Source of the DNA: Aquatica leii
Taxonomy: Eukaryota > Arthropoda > Insecta > Coleoptera > Lampyridae
Length of the DNA stretch: 64,000 bases
NCBI GenBank assembly: GCA_035610365.1
Contig: CM069432.1
Span: 110,565,529 to 110,629,528, forward strand
Direction: 5' to 3'
In this document: positions 43,924 through 56,700 of the stretch, one piece after another
Position numbering within the stretch: position 1 is the stretch's first letter
Layout: each line of letters starts with the position of its first letter
The notes under the pieces: generated by a model
The model's database searches: none
What the model saw: the letters and a program-made list of their open reading frames with translations, nothing else
What the model was told of the DNA's origin: nothing
Program-made: the position numbers and the translations under genes

Positions 43924-46623
43924 GGGGAGAGTGGGTAGGAATAGGACGCAGGTGGAATGGGACATCCGTGATTGCTACAATTCTCTGCATACTAGATGTT
44001 CTTGCAAGTGGCAATAGGTGGCCATATAGTAGTGTGTTTTGCACACAATTATTTTGATGGTGGTGCTGGTACTTATAGTGAAAAAATTTAATTGTGTTTT
44101 GTTTTACCATCAAAAAGTAAGTATTGATGCTCAACATAAAAACGTGATGTTGGCGTATATGTTCAGTTATTAGGTACATGTATATTTTCATAGGTATGTT
44201 TGTTGTGCCTCCTGTATATGCATGTAGGTTAGCAAACCAAAAATGCCGATAATAAAATTGCGGAAAATTTAAACTTTTGAACGGTTTGTGCAGGAGGAAT
44301 GGGACAATTTAAATGCAGTAGAAATAAGACAGTCCCATTCTACCTGCTAGTGTAATGTAAGTTTAAACAGAGGTTTAAACAAATAATTTTGTTTTGCAGT
44401 CTCCATAATGGGTAGAATTTGGGTGCGTAACAGAAAACGAGTAACTGAAGATCAACTGAAACATGCAATCGAAGAAGTTAGGAAGGGTGGTTTAATTAGA
44501 TGTGTTGCAAATGTGTTTAACATCCCAAAATCATCATTAGCGCGTCATGTTAGTGCGTCAAAACCATTAAACAATATAGCTGGATATAAGTAGAATCCCA
44601 ATGTCGCTGTTAAGCAAGTGTTCAGCAAGCAACAGGAAGAAATGGTTTGTGAATATTTAAAAACTGCATTCAAAACGCATTATGGTCTCAGCACAAAACA
44701 AGTGAAGAAACTTGCTTATCAGTATACTGTCGCATTGAAACTTGAATTACCTCGTAAGTGGGAAGAAAACAAAGAAGCTGGAAAGGAGTGGTTATTCGGT
44801 TTTATGCGCAGAAATCCCACCCTTTTTATTCGTGCTCCTGAAGCTACCAGCCTAAGCCGTTCTACTAGCTTCAACGAGATGAACGTAGGAGCCTTTTTTT
44901 CTAACGTCAAGACATTATACCATCGTCATACGTTTAGGGCTGATTTGATATGGAATTGTGATGAAACGGCCTTAGCAACAGTGCACAAGTCTCCTAAAAT
45001 CATTAGCAAAAAGGGTGCTAAACAAATTGGACAAGTGACTTCGGCAGAGCGTGGTCAGCTGATTACCCTATGTTGTTTTGTTAATGCTAAGAGAAACACA
45101 GTTCTACCACCTTTCGTCTTTCCTAGGGGGAATTTTAAAGATTTCATGATTCACGGTGCGCCACCTGGGAGTCTCGGTTTGTCACACAAAAGTAGATGGC
45201 TGACCTCAGACAAGTTTTTATTGGCTCTTAGACATTTTATTAATCATGTGAAATGCAATCGAGATGAAGCTGTGGTACTTTTTTTTAGAGAATCACGATA
45301 GCCATGTCAAGGTCAAGGTGATACAGGCAGCCAAAGATAATAGAGTATTGCTTATAACTTTTCCCCCTCATTGCAGGTACCGCCTTCAACCACTAGATGT
45401 TTCCGTTTATGGACCATTGAAGGCTAGATACAATCAATATAATATAGCTGAACTTGGTGGATCTGCATTTAGCAGTGCTTGTAACAGATCGTCCGCTTAA
45501 TGAAAATAAACAAGAAAATGCCACTACTTCTGTAGATAAAGAGAATGGCATTATCAGTTGCACTTCAAATGATTCTCAGTTTTGCCAAATAAATTTACCA
45601 AGCACTTCGACCTCAACTTGTTCAGAGGTGAGTAAATGTAGGTACACGACTTTCAAAACTTCATCAAACCATTGTTCTTTTTCTTTAGCAGGTGTTAACA
45701 CCAAAACATATCATGCCTTATCCGAAGGCTCCTCCTCGTAAATTTAAACAATGCTGAAAGCGTGGAAAAATCCGAATATTAACTGATACGCCGGAGAAAG
45801 AAGAGCTCCACAACAACAAGAAAAGCAAGCAAGAGTCGCAGAAGATTGAACAATGCAAAAAAGGTGTATATATTCTAGTAATATTATCCTCAATAACAAT
45901 AACCAAAAAAAAGACACGTTTACAGAAGATTCAGATAATTCAAGTGAGAGTATGCCAGATTTACGTGATTCCTCTGGCGATGAAAATTTAAATTTTGACC
46001 AAGAGGATGACTTTGATTTTGAAATCAATAATATCACAGTTGGATATTTTGTTTTATGTAAGTTTCTAGGTAAGAAACAGGTTTTCACTACGCTGCTAGA
46101 ATCAATACCCTAACAAGAGAAGAGACTGAATTTAGCTTTTTTAGAAGAAAGGGAACTTCATCCAAGTTTGTATTTCCTTCCGAAGAAGATAGCAGTAAAA
46201 TTCCAAAAAATGAAGCTACCATCGCCACAATGTTTTGGGGGGAACACAAAGGATTTCGTCCATTTTTTATTTTGAAATCAATTTTGATTTGTTTAAGAAT
46301 GTACGTTGACTCCAACATTTGTTATACCTACCTAATACATTGGTTTACATCGATAACGCCATTTTTATTTTCTATTGCATTTCTAACCATCTGTCCCATT
46401 CCCCCTGACATGTATCCCATTCCAACTGCCTATCAGGAGGTTTGGGACCTTTGTCCGAAAGTTTTTTTTTATATTTAAAAACAGAAATCAATGATTTTGA
46501 ATAGGTAGACATCTATTAAATACTTGAAACAGTAGTGTCTTAAAATTTCAGATTATACCAAGTAGAGAGAATGGTGTAATAGTCATTCAAACGCAAAACG
46601 TTCCAAACCTACCCACTCTCCCC
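43924..46623 (+). mobile_element. Pogo/Tigger-like DNA transposon, complete ends
   Basis: Terminal inverted repeats GGGGAGAGTGGGTAGG (left) and CCTACCCACTCTCCCC (right), each flanked by TA (43922-43923, 46624-46625), the Tc1/mariner/pogo target. Length 2700 bp. Subterminal blocks also mirror: AGGTGGAATGGGACA on the left and TGTCCCATTCC-like words near 46395 and 46420 on the right. It encodes a broken CENP-B-like transposase. Confidence 0.88.
44408..46110 (+). pseudogene. Pogo/Tigger-like transposase (CENP-B HTH plus DDE), broken
   Basis: 44408-44590 encodes a CENP-B-type HTH (VTEDQLKHAIEEVRKGGLI); a TAG at 44591 interrupts it. 44618-45301 gives the second HTH (SKQQEEMVCEYLK, KEWLFGFMRRNP) and the first catalytic Asp in LIWNCDETALATV. 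After a frameshift near 45290 the frame continues LENHDSHVKVKVIQAAKDNR, where the usual DNHESH second Asp is Glu, then FPPHCRYRLQPLDVSVYGPLK with the third acidic position. The product is further frameshifted and partly deleted after 45430, with tail fragments to about 46110. Confidence 0.82.
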
Positions 46624-46625
46624 TA

Positions 46626-47245
46626 TTCAAAAACGGTATATTATTAATTTAACACGTTTGTAATTACTTGTATAACTTGACTCATTAATTGTTTCAAATA
46701 AAGCGCTTATCGCTTCGCAGTATTCCTTACATGTAATCAAAATAAATAATATTGTGAATAAATATGAGTAACGCACATCGTGTTTATGTTCGCACATTCA
46801 AAATAGATGCATATTGGAAGCCACCCTATATTTCCTGGTCCCCCAATAAGTAGACATACCAACAAAATTCTATCAAAGACTTGATTATATAATGATTTTA
46901 TGAAGTATTCTAAATATCACAGCTCCTACAATGTGCAGAATGATAAATAATGGTAGGTAATATAATATTATAGGTGCGTGTTCGTTTTCATCAGAAATGC
47001 GGCGTTACCAATATTATCTTTGTTTTGCTGATGCAGGGATACAAACAAAACAAAAGATCATATCATCATATTTCTTAAAATTTATTATCCTTGTGGTTTA
47101 CATTATTTCTTTAGTTTTTTGATAAGTCACTTATTTTATTCAGTTCAGTTAGTCTTTAGATTTGGTATGTAACACTATCGTGTGCAGTGCTTCTTATGTG
47201 TTGATTATTGATTTTTTTAAGTATTTGTAATTTATAATAATTTGT
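46626..47245. other. Spacer between pogo and hAT remnants
   Basis: No frame or TIR could be identified; it probably contains the left end of the following hAT. Confidence 0.4.
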
Positions 47246-49795
47246 ATGAGTGGTAGTGGCAAAACAACTTTAGTGGACTATTTTGGTTCTTCAAAAAAAG
47301 TTAAACGAAATGAGAAATCACAAATTTTATTATTGTCAGCTTCCGACAACACGGCTTCTACTTCTAAAAAAAATACTTCCGCGTCCATGGTAGAAACAAC
47401 CCTAGATTTTGATTTGACTTGTTGTTTCTTTAAAAACTACAATCAAAAACCAATAATTTTATTACACAATTTCTTTTGGAACTAGAATAAATAACTTGTA
47501 ATTTTAAATTTAACAAATTAAATTTTCCATAAAAAATACACGGCAAAGTCCTTCCCGCCAAATCGTTATACATAACAGAGGGAGATAGCTCTGCAAATGA
47601 AAAGGTCAATTGTACCCAAACACAAAATTTAATAGTAGAGAAAGACAGTTTAACAGTGGCTGGGTAAAATTATACCCGGACTAGTTAGAATACAGTGTGT
47701 TCTCCGACGCCGCATTTTCTTTTGTTTGCAGACACTTTTCGATAAATTGGGACATCAGTGATGTGTTTGTCAGCGTCGGTTTTAAAAATTAGAAGACAGC
47801 CTTAGAAAAAGAGTCGGAATTTATTCAACATGATCGTGGTAGTGAACCTAAAAAATGTAACATTAGGTGGTATGATCGTTGTAAAGTAAAAAATAAAGAA
47901 CAACTATCAGTCGAAAGTCAAATCAATGAGGCATATTTGGAGTTTGTGGAAGAAAATAAAAACTATTTACGTGTGATTATTGATATTTTAATTTTTAATG
48001 CAACACAAAACATTTCACAAAAGGGATGTAATAAAAGCCAGGACAATTCTAACAGAGGGAATTTTATTGAGATGTTACATCTTTTCGTTAAACATATTCC
48101 TGCGGTTAAAAAAATGGTGGATGAAGTGTCAAAGAACGCAAAATATACTAGCTTCTAAATACAAAACGATATTTTGTTCATTTGCTCTGAAATGGTAATA
48201 TATCAAATTGGTGCTGAAATTAACGGTGCGGTATGTTTTGCGGTAATTTGTGACGAAACTAAAGACAGCAAAAACTGAACAAACATCGGTAGTAATTCGT
48301 TATTACTTACAGGGCATCATGTTCAAGCATTGCTTTCATATGTGAAAGACCTATTTAATGAGTGTAAAATCGATATACATAAATGCAATGCACAGACATA
48401 TGATGGCGCGAAGGTAATGAGTGGCTGTTCAAAAAGTTTTCAAACATTGTTTAGACGTGAAGTTCCTCAAGCGATTTGTATACACTGTTATAATCATAGA
48501 CTAAACTGGATTGTGGTTGATATTTCCAAGAATTTGTCACAAGGAAAATATTTTTTTGATCTTTTAGGAACATGTGTTTGTGTCTGGCTCCTCAATGCAT
48601 AAAAAATTATGAAAGTTCAGCGAGAATTAAATCTTTCAAAAAATCCAGTTGAATTAAAGAAACTTTGTTACACAAGGTGGGCAGCTCAAGTGTTCGCTTG
48701 TACGGCAATTAAGACAAAATTCACAGAAATTTTAGTGTTTTTAAATATGATTATCAACGTAAGAAGTGATCCGGGCACCGAAAGCGTTGGCATATTACAC
48801 CAGATCGATTTTAAATTCGTGGTTTCTTTGCTAATGTAATTCAAAATTTTGAAATTATTTAGTGCAGCCAGTGACTTTTTTCAAAAAGTGTCATCCAATT
48901 TGGCGGAAGCTAATATTTTAATAAAATCTTTGATAGATGTTTTTACGGAAATGAGATCTGATATATAAATATATTCTAAAGCCGTCAAAATTAGCGAAAT
49001 AAATAATATTGAAATACCGAAAAACAAAAAATCTGAAACAAGAAAAAGGAAAATGCTCAAAGGACTAGAAAATTTTATTGTGACGACTAATCAAGAAGAA
49101 GAAATAATATCCGAAGAAAATCAATTTAAAGCAGTAATATTTTATCCTACTTTGGATTTAATTTTGAATGAACTGGGTGACCGTTATGCCAGGGACAACA
49201 TGAACATTATTAATGCTATCAGTGGTCTCCATCCGGGGAATAAGGATTTCTTAGATTATGACTGTTTGAAAACGTTAGTAGATCATTATAAAGTTGATAG
49301 TGAAACGTTGAAAGCCGAACTAAAAATATTACCTAAAACAATAAATCAGTATGAACTAGAAAATAATGTAAATATTACTAATATAATGCAACTAATTGAG
49401 TTACTTAACACTTATAAAATCGTGTTTAGTGAAACTTATAAACCAACAGTAATGGCTATCACTATTCCTGTTTCTAGTACGGGCTGTGAGCGTACATTTT
49501 CCTGCTTAAGACGTTTGAAAACGTATTTTCGTAATAAAGTAAATGATTAAAGATTGAAGCACCTAGCTATTCTGAACATTGAAAACGTTTTAGCAAAAAA
49601 ATTGGACCCTGAAGCAATCATTCGGAAATTTGATTCCATAAACGTTAATAGGAGAATTATTTTGCTATAAGTAGATTTTTTCAATTCATTAATTCAAAAT
49701 CTTTTTGAATGTCATAAAAAAACCATCGGATTTAGACCCAATAAATATCTTGGCGCACTGACGGCCCACCCCAAGTAAAAATTCTAGCTACGTCC
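47246..49795 (+). pseudogene. hAT transposase remnant, ZMYM/TTF-type
   Basis: Frames at 47246, 47937, 48330, 48609 and 49053 read in order as one transposase: a Ser/Lys-rich start, FVEENKNYLRVIIDILIF, a CNAQTYDGAKVMSGC block with the catalytic-region Asp, CIHCYNHRLNWIVVD, and the C-terminal dimerisation segment SSTGCERTFSCLRRLKTYFRN (the (A/S)xCERxFS hAT signature). It is broken by multiple frameshifts and stops. A hAT-like end (reversed: AGGGACGTAGCTAGAATTTT) occurs at about 49745-49795; the left end was not found. Confidence 0.75.
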
Positions 49796-50793
49796 CTAAA
49801 TTTGTTTATGACAAACCAAATGCTATTACTAAATAAAGTAATTTGTAATACTAAATTTAGTTGCAAGGTTAAATTGAAATAACGTCAAAAATAGCAAAAG
49901 CCATAACTTCCGCTCTTGTTTTAGATTTCTTACATTTTTTCAGGCCCCAGTAAATTAACTATTTAATTCGAAATTTATTTACACAACGCAACAGTGTTAA
50001 GAAAAGCTGAGTTTAATCTACTGTAAAAAAAATATAGTAATTATTTTTACAACAAAGCTCAAAACACTTGTTTTTAGAAAATAAAAAGTAATATGTTTTG
50101 ACAATTTCGCTTTTGTCTAAAAAAAAACACGGTTCCAAATCTTATCCTGATTTTGTATTGTACGTATTTACGTGGGCTAAAACCACAACGTATAACATTT
50201 TGTAAGGTAAGCAATGTTTATACACACAGGCAAAATTTCCATATTTTTCTTGTAATTAATTTGTTAAACAAACTTTCAATGTTTTTTCAAACGCTTGCAT
50301 GTTAATACATATCACAAATACACTTATTGAACGTCGACAGTAATTTCTTGTCATTAGATTTTAACACGCTTACTAAGAAACTTTTTGTATAGGTATTATC
50401 AACACTAAATCGCACATTATTTCGAAGCTTCAAGTATCAAAGCAACCAAGAATCATTTTTTTTTTGTACGATTGGCTCTGCTTGTTGAAAAAAGGGTAAT
50501 AAAATTCTGCAAACTAAGACACCAACGCGTTCATACTTGTAGGTTTATTTGAGAAATTGTATGTCACATATACAATCAGATTAAACAGTTTTTAAAAACG
50601 AATTACTTATTATTCTCGTTTCAGTTGCAAAAAACTTTAACAATAACATAACTACTACATTCAGCAAGCATTTAAATACTTGCAAGTCGCCAAGGTTACC
50701 AAAAGGTATCGTTTGGAACAAAATAAAAAAACACCACTCTTATTAATATAAAATATAATGATATACAATAGTTACGTGGATAATAACAAAAAT
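49796..50793. other. 3' flank of ACTR8, nothing recognised
   Basis: AT-rich; AATAAA-like words on the minus strand just below 50793 could serve ACTR8. Confidence 0.4.
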
Positions 50794-53700
50794 TTACCAG
50801 GTAAATGGAGCTCGTTCACGTAAGATTCGTACTCCGTATTTTTCCCATTCTGTTGAATTAATCCACAGCTCATGAGCAGTTTCCAAACATGATATTATAG
50901 AAGCACCTTTCCAAGCTGCCATAGCAGGGTCCATATCTCGAGGATTTGTAATAATATCAAGTTGTTCTACAAAATATTTCTTGATAATTTGCATGCTTTT
51001 ATATTTACACCACTATATACCTGCTCTATATAAATACGGTATTTGTAATGAGATTCTATTTTGCAACCAAGTACCTATGCCAGAAAATTTCATTCCCCCG
51101 CCTACTACCAGTATACAACCATACATTTTTCGTTTTAAATCTTCAGTAGCTAAGTGGAAATTAAACGTATTAGTCAGGATCGTTTTTAGGCACGTACTTA
51201 CGACATCTATCGATGCTTTGTAGAACCGCTTGATCAAGACCCAAAATTTGACCAGGATTAACAATAAAATCTTTTTCAGCTGTCGAAGCAACCAAATCAA
51301 TAGCATCAACTACAATATCATCGTCGTTAGGATTATTTCCTGCATTATTTGGATCTAAGTCGTTTAAGATATCTGATGACGGTTCTAAGTTTTCTTTCAT
51401 TCCTTTTCGCTAACAACGTTAATATACGTAAATTAAAAAACAAACCGTAATTAACATACTCGCGTTTCTCTAAGATAATTTTCATCGTGAGGATCTTCTG
51501 GATCTCCTAAAGATCGTTTTTGAGTATGCACTACTTTACTTCCTGTTATGCTAAACAATTCTGGACTAAAGAGACTGAGGGGAGCTACAATACATTCGTC
51601 TCCCACTTGTATTGTATACTGCAAAACCGTTTTTTGTGGCTGTTTTAATACAAACGTCTTTTCCAAAGAACCACAAACGTCCTTGAACAAAATTTAGTGT
51701 TTTGAAAGTATGCATTCGTATTCCTTACTATGAAATGTTTTTATGCAATTTTTAATTTCTGTTAATCATCTCATATAAAAGTTGTGACAATTGACGTTCT
51801 AAACACAATTAATATATGTATAAAAGGTGTGATATAGTTGTAATCATAACATGTTTTTTAATAAACGTGTCAGAACATTTAACATTTGTTCTGTAAAACG
51901 CTATGTTTAGTGCAGCATTAAAAAATAACCCAGTACCTCATTAAAAAATTACTTGTATAAAAAATTACCAATTAAAAAGTAGTGTTTTATTTTTCAGTTG
52001 TATTAGAAGCACAAAATTTAATAAAGCATAATTGTTCTTAAAAATAATTGCGTATGTGCAGAAAAATCAAATCAATTACTGACTTCACTGAATTTTGTTT
52101 TCTCAATGAATGCAGAGTTCTTCATTAAATCTTTGGTATTATTAAAAGTTTCCACTATAACTTTCTCAGTAATTAATTAATTACAAAACACAAAATAATG
52201 AAATGACTGGTTTTGTATATATTGGAATAAACGAAGAGATCAGCATATACTGGTCAAATTAGTATTGCAGTAAGCTCCATGCACTAATCATATAACAAAG
52301 CACAGTAATAAGTTTCTTTAAAAACAAACAACCTATAAATTATAACGTGTTACCTTCTTTTATTAAAATGCAAAGTTTATTAAACAAAATTTAAAAAAGT
52401 GTTAATTTTATAATTGTCAAAAGTCTACAATATAAAAGCAAACAAAACTATCAGTCAAATTTTAAATATCTTTAAACCTGAACACTCGCTCGATTACAAT
52501 ACAATTAGTCAAAAGAAGCAATACGTAGTGTTCGCGAATTTGTAAAGGACCTGTGGGCGGAGCTTTTCTGCGCGACTTACTAAAGACGGCGTGTCAGTAA
52601 GCTATTTATTGTATTATATTCGTAAGAATGAGTTCGTCGTGTCAATTTCTGGTACTGCGCACATCACGTAACACGTGCATTATAAATTAGGTGAACCAAT
52701 GTGATAATCAAATTGCCACCCTGATAAATTAACTTAACTTAAAGTCTAAATTAGAAAATTTACAATATTCGTATTGTTCATATAGAACAAAAGAATACAA
52801 CATTTAATTAGATATTCGTAAAAAAAAATCTTCGTTAAAAATACATTAACTTACTAAATTGACATGGCAAAAATCTTCTTTTAGTTTTCTAAGTAACATT
52901 GTGTCCAACTTATTTGTGTCAGTACATGTTTTATAAGGAAACGCACATTTTTGTAATAACCAATAAAACACTTGAGTAATATCACCACCTCCATAATCCA
53001 ATCGTACCTAAAACAACATTACGTTCAGAAAATTCAACAGATTTTTTGTAGCTTCACCCACTCTGGTATTGCGATGACAAATACCATCTTCTACGCATGA
53101 AACAGAAGTTTTTTGATCACCTACATCTACAACACATGCATAACTCAAACCCGAGCCAAACGTTGCAGCAACGTGATCCTAAAACGAATAAGGTTTATAT
53201 TAAAAACATTTAACTACTAAAAAAAGTTGAAACTACAGAAATATATCTTAGCTGTACTTAAAAAAAAACGAACACTACAAAAAATTAAATATTAATACAC
53301 TACCAATGTCGCAATTCTCAGGTATCACTAAAAACCAGGGAAAGACACCGTTTTAGAATTCCAATACACTAAATATAACTTTACGACCTTTTCTCATTGT
53401 AAATTCTAAAGAAAAAGCTGTATTTTTTTACTAATAATAGTGATAGTAATAATACGGTAAACCACAATCTTTCAACATTCTCAATTCCCGAAGAGTGTAC
53501 ACCTTGCGCTCTTGCAGTAGTGGGAGTTTAATATTACTTGAAGCTGGAATCTTACAATTCAAACAAGATTTTATCGCATTTTAGGCATGGTGTAATTGCA
53601 GAATTACGTAGTAAAGTATTAAATTAACGATGTGAATGCGGCTGTATCGAGACTACAATATTAAAACTACTACAGAACAAAGATAAAGTGTGAACAATTT

Positions 53701-56700
53701 AACATTTTGTGAGACAGGACATGATAATTTGGTAACTCCAATTCTCAAAGTGTTCATCGTTATTTACAATAAAAATAAATAAAAATAAATCGACAAATAA
53801 AGTAAATACATTTCAGCGAATCATTTTTCCAAGAAACCAAATAGTTTGAACCTTGATTTAAACCCAGTGGTTTAAATCTGCTAACCCTGTGTTCAGTAAA
53901 TTAATAAGTCATAATAAACAATTTCGTTATGGTCGCACTGTAAGTTGCACTTTTTTAAAGGATATTATTTAGAAGTAAGTGAGCGTAAAGCTACTCTCAT
54001 ACTACAATCATGTCAATATGTGAGTTCTAATACATTTATATGTAAATTGAAATAAGGATGTTTCCCTTCATGAAATATATAAATCCTTAAAAACAATTGA
54101 TTCTTCAACGAGTTTGTACGTTTATAAAGAATCCTAGTGAAAAACTATCTTTAAGACCCCACTGTCGATACACTGTCAAGAATTACATGCTTAGTTAAAG
54201 CTTAAACAGTATATTTTGTCGCTGTAAAACGATTATCTCTAACTTGTAAAAAGAAATTAAAAGCTATAAGGCAACTAGTTTTCTTTGAAATTGATATATT
54301 CTCTTCAGATCCACTGCACACACATATGTGAACAAATTATTTTCCTAGTTTTCAAATTTTACCGCGTTAATTACTCATGCTCTCGTTCGTCAATTCAATT
54401 ATAGCAGTGATTCCCAAAGTGATCCCTACGGACCACCAGAAATCCCTGGGATCATTCAGGAGGCCCATAAAAAATAAAATCGATTTGAAGGTCCCTGAAC
54501 AACGTCAGGGGGACCGCACAAAGTTTAATATAAAATTTTTTATACAGGAACGAAATAGAACGGATACCTGCACTAATGTAAAGTGCAAACAACAAATTAT
54601 GCTAGTCTTGGACAAAAAGAAGTATAATTTTTTTGTATTGTTACGCAGATAGCATACTTTTATTACGTAAGTATATTTGAATAAAATTGATATCTCTTTT
54701 TATTTTAAAATTATTTAAGCAAAGTTTACTCTTGTTTAAGTTAATTGATTAAACTTATATCACAGTTATCAGTACAGTAATCCCTGAACATCCATTAATG
54801 ATTTCTTTTTTATTAAAAACTTAAGAAGGGATTATAAGTTTTTCTAACAGATGTGTTTCTAAAGAATAATATTATTGACTCTGTAAAAGTTAGACGTATT
54901 GGGTTTTATAATTTAATATAATGCACCTTAAAAGTTATAGCTTACTATTTTATGTTTTTGTTTATTTTCTTTACTTCCGCGAATAACCAAACCCGCGAAT
55001 GTTTAGAATTACTGAATATTACTGTATTACTATATATTCTGTTAATTAATTTTTGAATTGTTTATTTTTCTTGAAAAATTAATTGGTACACAATGAGTAC
55101 CTACACAATATGTGATATTTACATGAAATTTTATCCTTACAACTCAAATAATTAATTTAAGAGAGCGTTACATTGCAGAATTCCATTTAAAGAAAAATTA
55201 AAATTTTGATAAATACACTGAAACGATTATAAGCGACTTTCGGCTTAGACCGCGTCGTAGTATAATACCCTGACTTAGGCTTGGTCATAGTCTCTTCTTG
55301 AGAGCCAAAACAAGAAGTAGAACTTGGCCTTTGCCGTATTGTCGTTCGTGAACCCAAACAAACTGACGTTTCGCAAGACATTGCAGCTTACATCTTCAGA
55401 GTGGTAAATGTCACTGAAAGAAAAAGTGTAAATGACGATATTTATACCAATAGCGATTAGCGTGATTCGTTACCTGTGCATGTGTTTTCTATGTGATAAA
55501 ACGATGTCAAACGATTCAATAAAACCTTTTAAGTTTAAGGAACACTTAATAAAAATCCATAGTGACACAAAAATTTAACGTTTTTTTTTTCAAATCAAAG
55601 AAAAATATTTGAAAAAATCGACATTGCAAGAACTCCTAGAGGCAACATCTAAGAGAGATGACCATGAATTGCATGCTTCTTATATTTTTTTAATGATTGC
55701 GAAGTTCACTGAGTAATAATACTGTACGAAGAAGGATCGACGAAATGGCTCAGTGTATAGAAAACTCTTAACTGAATTCTCTATACAGCTTGACGAGTCA
55801 ACATTACTAGGAAACGAAGCTTTACTTGTAGCTTATGTGAGATTTCTAAGAGAAGACAAATTTTTCCAAGAATTGTTATTTCCTCAATGTTTAGAAACTG
55901 ATACGAAAAGTAAAATTTACTGAATTAAAAAGATTTTTCAATGTTAAGGCTATACCCTTGACTAATATCATATCCGTTGCTACTGACGTTGCTCCGGCAA
56001 TGGTATGACGACACCGAATCTTTCTGGCATACTTAAAACAAGCTATACCGAATCTACTATCGGTACACTGTGTCATTCATCGATATCATTTGGTCGCAAA
56101 AAACCTCAGTAAACGTGGTATAAATCACTATATTATGTCAGTTAATAAAATCAAAAAGAATGCCTTAAATGAGAGATTATTTGCTGAACTTTGTTCGGAA
56201 AATGATAATAACTGTAATCGTTTACTACTTAACACAGAAGCCCGTTGGTTATCTAAAAGTGCATGTTTGGATCGCATCTATTCGCTGTTTGATTCAGTGT
56301 TGGAATTCCTGGAGAGTAAATACAATAATTTTGCGGCACAATTTAATTATCTCAAAAAATAACATCGCTTATACGACTGATTTGCTTGCCAGATTTAATG
56401 AGATTAATTTAAAACTATAGGTGACACATTAAATTTAATCAAAGCTAAAAGTGCAATATCTGCGTTTGTTGGAAAACTTTTGCTGTAGAAACAAAACTTG
56501 GGAAGAGGAGAAATTTGTTTCCAAATTTTTTAAAATTGAAAAATAGAGATGAAGATTTGTTTGCTTATTATCAACACTTAACGGCGCTTCGTTCGGACCT
56601 TAACCAAATACTTCACTTGGATATTGCCGACTGGGCGTTGCATCCTTTTGCCAGTAGTCAAAGTTAGAGCACAAACACAGCTAGATGAATACATACAATA

